From: Sphingomonas bacterium | GTDB taxonomy: Bacteria > Pseudomonadota > Alphaproteobacteria > Sphingomonadales > Sphingomonadaceae | Direction: 5' to 3' | DNA length: 64,000 bases | Assembly (NCBI RefSeq): GCF_903642285.1 | Contig: NZ_CAHJWJ010000010.1 | Coordinates: 1-64,000 of the forward strand | Part shown: piece after piece, positions 27,516-34,623 of the stretch | Position numbering within the stretch: position 1 is the first letter of the stretch | Layout of the letters: each line of letters opens with the position of its first letter | Notes under the pieces: generated by a model | What the model saw: the letters and a program-made list of their open reading frames with translations, nothing else | Told to the model about the DNA's origin: nothing | The model's database searches: none | Program-made: the position numbers and the translations under genes

Positions 27516-28940
27516 TCAGGCCGGCGCGCCGACGACGGTCTTCACCTCCATGAAATCGGTCAGGCCATAGCGTCCGTTCTCGCGGCCATTGCCGGATTGC
27601 TTGTACCCGCCGAACGGCGCGCCGATGTCGGGGCTCCACGCGTTGATGGTGACCAGACCCGCCCGCAGCTTCTGCGCGACCTTCGCCGCCGCGGCCGGAT
27701 CGCCGGAGATCGTCGCGGAAAGCCCGTAGGGCGTATCGTTGGCGATCCGGATCGCCTCCGCTTCGTCGCCATAGGACGTGATCGTCGCGACGGGGCCGAA
27801 CGTCTCCTCCTGCGCGATCCGCATCTCGGGCGTGACGTCGGCGAACAATGTCGGCTGGATATAGAAACCGGCGTTGCGCCCGTCCGGCCGGCCGACACCG
27901 CCGGTGACCAAGGTCGCACCCTCGTCGATCGCGGACTGGATCAGGTCCTGAATCTTGTCGAACTGCGCCTTGTTCACGACGGGGCCGATCTGCTGCCCCA
28001 TCTCCGCAGGGTCGCCGACGACCGTCTGCTCCATCATCGCCTTCACGAAAGCGGTGGCGTCCGCGACCTGGCTTTGGTGCACCAGCAGACGCGTCGGCGC
28101 GATGCAGCTCTGCCCCGAATTGGCGAGTACCCCCGCGACGGTCGGCGGCAGGACGGCCGCCAGGTCCGCGCCCTCCAGCACCAGGTTCGCCGCCTTGCCG
28201 CCCAGTTCCTGGTGCACGCGCTTGACCGTCGCCGCCGCGGCCTGCGCGATCTGGATGCCGGCGCGGGTCGATCCGGTGAAGCTCACCATGTCGACATCCT
28301 TGTGCGCCGACAGTGCCGCACCGACCCCGGGGCCGTCGCCGTTGACGAGGTTGAACACGCCCGCCGGCACGCCCGCGGCGTGCATGATCTCGGCTAGGAT
28401 CGCCGCACAACCCGGCGCTTCCTCGGACGGTTTCAGGATCATGGTATCGCCCGCCGCCAAGGCGGGCGCGACCTTCGCGCAGATCTGGTTCAGCGGCCAG
28501 TTCCACGGCGTGATCATCGCGACGACGCCGAGCGGCTCGTGCACCACCTTGGCCTTGCCGATCGTCTCCTCGAACGTGAAACCCGCCAGCGCCTTCGCGG
28601 TCGCGGCGAAATGCGCGAGGCCAGTGGGTGCCTGGGCCATCGTCGCCAGACCGATCGGCGCACCCATCTCGGTCGAGATCGCCTTGGCGAGATCGGGGAT
28701 ACGTGCCTTGTATTCGGTCATGATGCGGCCGAGAAGCGCCTGGCGTTCCCCGACGCCGGTCTGGCTCCACGTCTCGAACGCACGCCGGGCGGCGGCGACC
28801 GCCTTGTCGACATCCGCGGCGGTGCCGAGCGTGATCTCGGTGCAGGGCTGCTCGTTGGCGGGGTCGACGACCTGCCAGGTCGTACCGCCTTCGCTGTCGA
28901 CCCATGCACCATCGATATAATGCTGGAGATAACGCTGCAT
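27516..28940 (-). CDS. Aldehyde dehydrogenase family protein
   Basis: A 474-residue NAD(P)-dependent aldehyde dehydrogenase. It has ITPWNWPLNQI (cofactor site), SFTGSTRAG, the general-base Glu in HQELGGKAANLVLEG, and the nucleophile in NSGQSCIAPTRLLV, and ends with the usual GGYKQSGNGRENGRYGL. The substrate cannot be read from sequence. The ATG at 28940 (MQRYLQHY) has GGAG six bases upstream; the longer frame is not ALDH-like. It diverges from the SDR gene and converges on the peroxidase gene. Confidence 0.93.
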   Translation of the reverse strand: MQRYLQHYIDGAWVDSEGGTTWQVVDPANEQPCTEITLGTAADVDKAVAAARRAFETWSQTGVGERQALLGRIMTEYKARIPDLAKAISTEMGAPIGLATMAQAPTGLAHFAATAKALAGFTFEETIGKAKVVHEPLGVVAMITPWNWPLNQICAKVAPALAAGDTMILKPSEEAPGCAAILAEIMHAAGVPAGVFNLVNGDGPGVGAALSAHKDVDMVSFTGSTRAGIQIAQAAAATVKRVHQELGGKAANLVLEGADLAAVLPPTVAGVLANSGQSCIAPTRLLVHQSQVADATAFVKAMMEQTVVGDPAEMGQQIGPVVNKAQFDKIQDLIQSAIDEGATLVTGGVGRPDGRNAGFYIQPTLFADVTPEMRIAQEETFGPVATITSYGDEAEAIRIANDTPYGLSATISGDPAAAAKVAQKLRAGLVTINAWSPDIGAPFGGYKQSGNGRENGRYGLTDFMEVKTVVGAPA

Positions 28941-29065
28941 GATCCGCTCCGTCGTTCGTTTTTGAAATTCGGGTATCGTCGCCGCCGACATGGAGCGCGG
29001 GCGAAACCGTTGCAACCCGAAACGCAAGCCCCGCGTTCGGATCGAAACCGATCGGGAGAATGCTG

Positions 29066-29827
29066 GTGGCGCGTTTCACGGACAAGACCGTCATCGTGAC
29101 GGGTGCAGGATCGGGTATCGGCGCGGCCGCTGCACGGCTGTTCTCCGCCGGGGGCGCGAACGTCATCGCGTTCGGGCGAGATCGGGAGAAGATGAGCGCG
29201 AGCATCGACGGCCTGCCGGAGGATCGCACGATCGTCGTCGTCGGCGATACGTCGAAAGCGTCGGATGCCGACGCCGCCGTAGCGATGGCGGTCGAGCGGT
29301 TCGGCGGACTCGACATACTGGTCAACAATGCGGGCGTCGTGGTGCAGGGCGACGTCGCCGCGACGAGCGAGGAGGACTGGGCGCGCGTCCTGACCATCAA
29401 CGCCACCGGCTATTTCCTGATGGCGAAGGCCGCGATCCCCGAACTGAAGAAGACGAAGGGATCGATCGTGCAGACCTCGTCCGTGTCCGGGCTCGGGGGC
29501 GATTGGGGCATGGCGGCGTACAACGCGTCCAAGGGCGCGGTGACGAACCTCACCCGCGCGATGGCGCTCGATCTCGGCAAGGACGGCGTGCGGGTCAACG
29601 CCGTCGCTCCCAGCCTGACATGGACGGGTATGACGAAGGACATGGCGGACGCCACGATCGCGAAGTTCATGGACCGCATTCCGATGAAACGGGTCGCCGA
29701 GCCGGGGGACGTGGCGAAGGTCATCCTGTTCCTGGCGAGCGACGATGCGGGTTTCGTCACCGGCGTGAACCTGCCCGTCGACGGCGGGTTGTCGGCATCG
29801 AACGGACAGCCGGACATGACGTCCTGA
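29066..29827 (+). CDS. Short-chain dehydrogenase/reductase
   Basis: A 253-residue SDR. It has the cofactor motif TGAGSGIGAAAA, NNAGVVV, the catalytic Ser in TSSVSG, and Tyr/Lys in YNASKGA. Substrate unknown; the divergent ALDH suggests paired alcohol/aldehyde or sugar oxidation, which is only inference. The start is best at the GTG at 29066 (MARFTDK): GGAG lies seven bases upstream, whereas for the ATG at 29060 it is too close. Confidence 0.9.
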   Translation: MARFTDKTVIVTGAGSGIGAAAARLFSAGGANVIAFGRDREKMSASIDGLPEDRTIVVVGDTSKASDADAAVAMAVERFGGLDILVNNAGVVVQGDVAATSEEDWARVLTINATGYFLMAKAAIPELKKTKGSIVQTSSVSGLGGDWGMAAYNASKGAVTNLTRAMALDLGKDGVRVNAVAPSLTWTGMTKDMADATIAKFMDRIPMKRVAEPGDVAKVILFLASDDAGFVTGVNLPVDGGLSASNGQPDMTS

Positions 29828-29981
29828 CCCGCGCGGCGCGGATGGACCGGGTGTTCACGATGCTCCGCGGCGGCGCGATCGTGCCGAAGATCGGCAGCGG
29901 TTCGCTCTGGAGGACGCGGCGAATGCGCACCGCGCACTGGAGGCGGGGGAGACGCCGGGACGCAGCGTGCTGGTGGTTTAG
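29821..29981 (+). pseudogene. Frameshifted C-terminal remnant of a quinone oxidoreductase
   Basis: Directly after the SDR stop, one frame reads LTRAARMDRVFTMLRGGAIV then PKIGSG. After a one-base shift at about 29900 another frame reads FALEDAANAHRALEAGETPG then RSVLVV and a stop. That tail is the signature C-terminus of zinc-independent MDR quinone oxidoreductases. The first 260 or so residues are gone, so this is a decayed 3' end left by a deletion. Confidence 0.7.
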
Positions 29982-30070
29982 GATGTGTCGAGCCTGTGGA
30001 ATGAAGGGCTTGTACGTTCCGGCGAGAGGGCGATAGGCGTCCTATCAGCAGTAGGCCGGGGACCAAAGCT

Positions 30071-30823
30071 TTGGCGAGATATCGGCATACGACGTTGCCA
30101 CCGCCTTATCTGAAACGGGTTTGGCTCGACGAGAACGCCGTCCTCAATCTCGCTGCATATCCCTATTGCCTTCCGCTGTTCAAGCGTGGGTCGTTTGAAC
30201 TAGTGTTCGACCGGCCCGTCACGATTATTGCCGGCGAAAATGGCGTCGGCAAATCGACGCTTCTGGAGGGCATCGCGGTACTGGCGGGCTTCGACGAAAG
30301 CGGCGGCGGTCCGGGATACCGTGCGGTGGACAATTCTCGCGCGACCGAAACCGGCGGCGGGGAACTGGCGCAATCGCTCAAGGCCAGTTGGCTGCCCAAA
30401 GTCGGTCGAGGCTGGTTCCTCCGGGCGGAAAGTTTTTTTGCCGTCGCCCGGTATTTGGACGAAGCGGGCAGCGACACGGCCGATTTTCTATCTCACTCGC
30501 ATGGCGAAGGCTTCATCCGGTTCTTCGAGGAACGCTGCACGCAGCCGGGCATCTTCATCTTCGACGAGCCCGAGTCCGCCCTGTCGCCGAACCGGCAATT
30601 CGACTTCCTCAAACTGCTGCACCGAATGGAATTGGGCAATCAAAGCCAAGTCTTGATCGTCACGCATTCGCCGATCATCATGGGGCATCCTGGGGCGCGC
30701 CTGTTGCGGATGAGCAAATACGGGCTGGACCCCGTTGCATTGCAGGACACCGAGCATTTCAGGATCATGCGCGAGTTTATCGACGATCCGTACGGCATGA
30801 TCCAGGCGATGACCGAAGAATAA
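30071..30823 (+). CDS. Orphan AAA/ABC-type ATP-binding protein
   Basis: A 250-residue single-domain ATPase of the predicted-ATPase type related to RecF/SbcC head domains. Walker A is GENGVGKSTLLEG (near residue 56), Walker B FIFDEPESALSPN with the catalytic Glu, and the H-loop IVTHSP. It has no coiled coil, TOPRIM, nuclease or membrane part, and no partner gene next to it. The start appears to be TTG. Proteins of this kind (COG3910-like) are widespread singletons of unknown role. Confidence 0.8.
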   Translation: MARYRHTTLPPPYLKRVWLDENAVLNLAAYPYCLPLFKRGSFELVFDRPVTIIAGENGVGKSTLLEGIAVLAGFDESGGGPGYRAVDNSRATETGGGELAQSLKASWLPKVGRGWFLRAESFFAVARYLDEAGSDTADFLSHSHGEGFIRFFEERCTQPGIFIFDEPESALSPNRQFDFLKLLHRMELGNQSQVLIVTHSPIIMGHPGARLLRMSKYGLDPVALQDTEHFRIMREFIDDPYGMIQAMTEE

Positions 30824-31085
30824 GCGTGTCGATATACCGCCCGGAACTGTGTCCGAAACAAGCGCGGACGGCAGTGGAGGCATATGCTGAAGGGTCAAAA
30901 GCGGGTGTCGTCCGTCACGCACGGTGAGCGGTCCAAACCTCCCAAGCAAAAAGGTGCCCGGATCGCTCCGGACGCCTTCCCTCGCTCGTAGCGCCGTGGC
31001 GAAGCCACGTCGTCGGCCGCAGCGTCCCTGCGCCGGCCGACGGCGGCTGTGCGCCTTCGCGCACCGCCGCACCGGCCGGCACGGC
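30824..31085. other. Structured spacer between the ATPase gene and glnA
   Basis: Convergent spacer rich in inverted repeats. A large imperfect hairpin (31032-31080, arms GCCGGCC/GGCCGGC with inner GGCGG/CCGCC and TGCGC/GCGCA) starts just after the glnA stop. A second hairpin, GTCCGGAGCGATCCGGGC on the minus strand (30973-30956), is followed by ACCTTTTT and is the likelier glnA terminator. No gene seen. Confidence 0.5.
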
Positions 31086-32498
31086 TTAGCCGCTGTAATA
31101 CATGTCATATTCTACCGGGCTCGGCGTCATTTCCCACAGGGCCACGTCGGCGAACTTCAGTTCGATGTAGGATTCGATCTGGTCCTTGCCGAACACGTCG
31201 CCCTTCAGCAGATAATCGTGATCCGCCGCCAGGCTGTCGAGCGCCTCCCGCAGCGACGCGCAGACCGTCGGCACCTGCGCGAGTTCGGCGGGCGGCAGGT
31301 CGTACAGATTCTTGTCCATCGCCTCGCCGGGGTGGATCTTGTTCGCGATGCCGTCCATGCCCGCCATCATCAGCGCCGCATACGCCAGATACGGGTTGGC
31401 GAGCGCATCGGGGAAGCGCACCTCGACCCGCTTCGACTTGGGGCCGGTGCCGTAAGGGATGCGGCACGAGGCCGAACGGTTGCGCGCCGAATAGGCGAGC
31501 AGCACCGGCGCTTCGTATCCCGGGACCAGCCGCTTGTAGCTGTTGGTCGAGGGGTTGGTGAACGCATTCAGCGACTTGGCATGCTTGATGATGCCGCCGA
31601 TGAAGAACAGGCACATGTCGCTCAGCCCGGCATAGCCGTTGCCGGCGAACAGCGGCTTGCCGCCGTCCCAGATCGAGAAATGCGTATGCATTCCCGAACC
31701 GTTGTCCTCCTTGACGGGCTTCGGCATGAACGTCGCGGTCTTGCCGTAAGCGGCGGCGACCTGGTGGACGACGTATTTGTAGATCTGCATCCGGTCCGCG
31801 GTGGTGGTCAGCGTGCCGAACGTCAGGCCGAGTTCGTGCTGTGCGGGGGCGACCTCGTGGTGATGCTTGTCGCAGGGCAGGCCCATTTCGAGCATCGTCG
31901 AGACCATCTCGCCGCGGATGTCGACCGCCGAGTCGACCGGCGCGACCGGGAAATAGCCGCCCTTGACGCGCGGCCGGTGCGCCAGGTTGCCGCCCTCATA
32001 TTCGCGGCCGGTATTGGTCGGCAGTTCGATGTCGTCGATCTTGAAATAGGATTGCGCGTAGCTCGTGTCGAACTGCACATTGTCGAACATGAAGAATTCG
32101 GCCTCGGGGCCGACGTACACGGTGTCGCCGACGCCCGTCGTCTTCAGATACGCCTCGGCCCGCTTGGCGGTCGAGCGCGGATCGCGCGAATAGAGTTCGC
32201 CGGTCGACGGTTCGACGATGTCGCAGAATACGATCAGCATCGGCGTCGCCGAGAACGGATCGGTATAGACCGCGTCCAGATCGGGCTTTAGCGTCATGTC
32301 GCTCTCGTTGATCGCCTTCCAGCCTTCGATCGACGATCCGTCGAACATCAGGCCGTCGGTCCACTCGTCTTCGCCCATCACGCCCGCGACCATGGTCAGA
32401 TGCTGCCATTTGCCCTTGGGGTCGGTGAAGCGGAGGTCGACCCATTCGATCTCCTCTTCCTTGATCTTCTTCAGGATGTCGTGGGGCGAATTCGCCAT
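31086..32498 (-). CDS. glnA: Glutamine synthetase, type I
   Basis: A 470-residue dodecameric enzyme that fixes ammonium into glutamine. It has FDGSSIEGWKAINESDM near residue 50, metal and ammonia-site segments such as VGPEAEFFMFDN, KEDNGSGMHTHFSIWDGGK and NRSASCRIPYGTGPKSKRVEVRFPD. The Tyr in AMDKNLYDLPP is the adenylylation site used by GlnE in the I-beta subtype. It follows glnB by 34 bases, so it is co-transcribed with its own regulator. Confidence 0.98.
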   Translation of the reverse strand: MANSPHDILKKIKEEEIEWVDLRFTDPKGKWQHLTMVAGVMGEDEWTDGLMFDGSSIEGWKAINESDMTLKPDLDAVYTDPFSATPMLIVFCDIVEPSTGELYSRDPRSTAKRAEAYLKTTGVGDTVYVGPEAEFFMFDNVQFDTSYAQSYFKIDDIELPTNTGREYEGGNLAHRPRVKGGYFPVAPVDSAVDIRGEMVSTMLEMGLPCDKHHHEVAPAQHELGLTFGTLTTTADRMQIYKYVVHQVAAAYGKTATFMPKPVKEDNGSGMHTHFSIWDGGKPLFAGNGYAGLSDMCLFFIGGIIKHAKSLNAFTNPSTNSYKRLVPGYEAPVLLAYSARNRSASCRIPYGTGPKSKRVEVRFPDALANPYLAYAALMMAGMDGIANKIHPGEAMDKNLYDLPPAELAQVPTVCASLREALDSLAADHDYLLKGDVFGKDQIESYIELKFADVALWEMTPSPVEYDMYYSG

Positions 32499-32532
32499 GT
32501 GTTTGTGTCCCTATGTCTAAACGGAATATGTG

Positions 32533-32889
<357 letters not shown>

Positions 32890-32917
32890 CTATGCGCATG
32901 CCGCCTCGATGGCACCG

Positions 32918-32933
32918 TGCACCGATCGTGCCA
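32918..32933 (-). promoter_or_regulatory. Sigma-54-type promoter of glnB-glnA
   Basis: The minus strand reads TGGCACGATCGGTGCA. It matches the -24/-12 consensus TGGCAC-N5-TTGC(A/T) except one base and keeps the invariant GG and GC at the right spacing. It predicts a start near 32907, 36 bases before glnB. A TGCACC half-site about 60-70 bases further upstream could bind NtrC. Confidence 0.6.
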
Positions 32934-33050
32934 CCGGGCGTGCTTGCGGGCAACCGAGAATCCGCGGAAATCCGTGCCGTCAAATTGGGCAGGAAGGTGC
33001 ATACTGCCTGTTTAGCGGGCAAATTTGCGAACGCTTGTGGTTTATAGGAA

Positions 33051-33131
33051 CCGTTCTCCCGTGAAAGCGGGAGCCCAGGGTTGCGAAGGTCATCGCTCCT
33101 GGCCCCTGGACCCCCGCGTTCGCGGGAACGG
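33051..33131. repeat. Bipartite fold-back element between fasciclin gene and glnB
   Basis: CCGTTC... at the left end inverts to GAACGG at the right. Inside are two hairpins (TCCCGTGAAAGCGGGA and CCCGCGTTCGCGGG) and a CCCAGGG/CCCTGG pair. It has the same architecture as the element at 17636-17728 with different hairpin loops. Confidence 0.8.
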
Positions 33132-33134
33132 GAC

Positions 33135-33773
33135 TCATCCCAATTTCGGAATCAGCACACCGTTGACGACATGGACGACGCCGTTCGATTGCCGGACATC
33201 TGCGGTCTCTACATAGCTCTTGTTGCCGTTGACATCGGTCAGCGCGATCACGCCGTTCGCCATCGTCGCGGTCAGCGGTTCGCCGTCTACCGTCGTCAGC
33301 GTGGCACTGCCGCCGCCGGCCGCGATCCGCTGCATCAGCTGCGCACCCGAAATATTCCCCGCAACGACATGATAGGTCAGGACCTTCACCAGCGACGGCT
33401 TGTTTTCCGGTTTCAGCAGCGTGTCCACGGTGCCGGGTGCCAGCCGGCCGAACGCCTCATTGGTCGGTGCGAAGACGGTGAAGGGGCCGGGGCCGGACAA
33501 TGTCGTGGCGAGATCCGCCGCCTTTACCGCCGCGACCAGCGTGGAGAGGTTGGGCGCGTTCGCGGCGTTCTGGACGATCGTCAGGGACGGCAGCATCTGC
33601 GCACCGCCGACGGTCGGGTTTGCGCCTGCCGACGGGACGGCCGGACTTACGGGCAAAACTTCCGAAACGTCCGGTACCTTGGCGATTTCGGGCTGTGGCC
33701 GTGCCGAATGGCTGCAACCGGCAAGCGCGATCATCGAACCGATCACCGCGATCGATAGGGTCGTTCGGGTCAT
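33135..33773 (-). CDS. Fasciclin-domain lipoprotein
   Basis: A 212-residue exported lipoprotein. The signal peptide ends in the lipobox LAGC (Cys near residue 20), followed by a disordered segment to about 60 and one FAS1 domain (LVAAVKAADLATTLSGPGPFTVFAPTNEAF; then VLTYHVVAGN and VHVVNGVLIPKL). FAS1 domains mediate adhesion or surface association. The substrate or partner is not readable. A single gene between the P-II region and the HdeD-like gene. Confidence 0.92.
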   Translation of the reverse strand: MTRTTLSIAVIGSMIALAGCSHSARPQPEIAKVPDVSEVLPVSPAVPSAGANPTVGGAQMLPSLTIVQNAANAPNLSTLVAAVKAADLATTLSGPGPFTVFAPTNEAFGRLAPGTVDTLLKPENKPSLVKVLTYHVVAGNISGAQLMQRIAAGGGSATLTTVDGEPLTATMANGVIALTDVNGNKSYVETADVRQSNGVVHVVNGVLIPKLG

Positions 33774-33805
33774 TTCGTCCTCCGGTGAAATTCGATGATT
33801 GGCGT

Positions 33806-34387
33806 TCAGTTGGGGATGGCGAACGGCTCCGCACCGTCCCGGTGGCGCGTCGCTGCGACGATCGCCGTGACACCGCCGAACAGGAAGCTGACTCCGAGGA
33901 TGAACCCGAGCAGAGTGAGCGCCGACCAGGGCAGGGTGGCGAAGATGTAGATGGCGAGCAGGATGTTGACGATGCCGAGCCCGATCATCAATCCGTGTCC
34001 GCGGCGGATGCGCGACCCGACGACGAGCTCCATCGCCCCGCGCAGGCCGAGCCAGACCGCGACCAGGACGGTCAGCGATATCGCACCGCTCAGCGGATCG
34101 AACGCCATCACCAGCCCGATGACGAGCGATACGACACCGAAGCCGATCGCATAGCCGCGGCCGTGATGATCGTGCGCCGCGACACCCGCCGCGATCGACA
34201 CCGCGCCAGCGGCGATCAGAAACAGCCCGACGATCAGCGTCGCGGCATAGGTCGCGGCGAACGGCCAGGCGAAGGCGGCGATCCCGATCAGGACGGACAG
34301 GATGCCGTACGCCATGATCCAGCCCCAGCCGGCCCCAATCGTCCTGCCGCTATCGACGCCGAGCGGGTCGCGGATCGTGTCAATCAC
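33806..34387 (-). CDS. HdeD-like DUF308 membrane protein
   Basis: A 193-residue integral membrane protein with six hydrophobic segments arranged as three similar pairs, typical of the DUF308/HdeD family (acid-resistance membrane protein in E. coli). The start is a GTG at 34387 (MIDTIRDPLG) with GGAAGG seven bases upstream; upstream in-frame sequence is repeat-derived. The EcfG-type promoter just upstream suggests membership of the general stress regulon. Confidence 0.88.
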   Translation of the reverse strand: MIDTIRDPLGVDSGRTIGAGWGWIMAYGILSVLIGIAAFAWPFAATYAATLIVGLFLIAAGAVSIAAGVAAHDHHGRGYAIGFGVVSLVIGLVMAFDPLSGAISLTVLVAVWLGLRGAMELVVGSRIRRGHGLMIGLGIVNILLAIYIFATLPWSALTLLGFILGVSFLFGGVTAIVAATRHRDGAEPFAIPN

Positions 34388-34418
34388 AGGCGGGCCTTCC
34401 AAATCGTCTCGGGGGCGC

Positions 34419-34444
34419 AACGGATGATGGCGGGGGGCAGTTCC
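34419..34444 (-). promoter_or_regulatory. EcfG-type general stress promoter of the HdeD-like gene
   Basis: On the minus strand GGAAC (34444-34440) is followed, 17 bases later, by CGTT (34422-34419). GGAAC-N16/17-CGTT is the consensus of EcfG, the general stress sigma factor of alphaproteobacteria. The predicted start lies about 25 bases before the GTG start codon, leaving room for the ribosome-binding site. Confidence 0.7.
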
Positions 34445-34453
34445 CCTGGCGTT

Positions 34454-34560
34454 CCCACCCCGGCGAAGGCCGGGGCCCGGCTGCGACGGTCGAGGTAAGG
34501 AAGGGCGTCGCGCTGCAACACGCGTCTCGCAACCGGGCCCCGCCCTTTCGCCGGGGTGGA
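34454..34560. repeat. Fold-back element upstream of dnaE
   Basis: CCACCCCGGCG...GGGCCCGG at the left inverts to CCGGGCCCC...CGCCGGGGTGG at the right (ends 34454 and 34560), around a 50-base centre. A GTTCC just left of it forms the -35 of a spare GGAAC. It ends 64 bases before the dnaE start. Confidence 0.75.
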
Positions 34561-34623
34561 GATTGCGGCGGCGCGGGGTTTCAATCGCTGGTCGAATCGC
34601 GCCCGGGGGCCTACCGTTCCCCA

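Noticed and set aside
30071..30823. Orphan ATPase considered as part of an anti-phage defence pair
   Set aside because: No TOPRIM, nuclease, helicase or toxin gene is adjacent. The neighbours are an oxidoreductase remnant and glnA.
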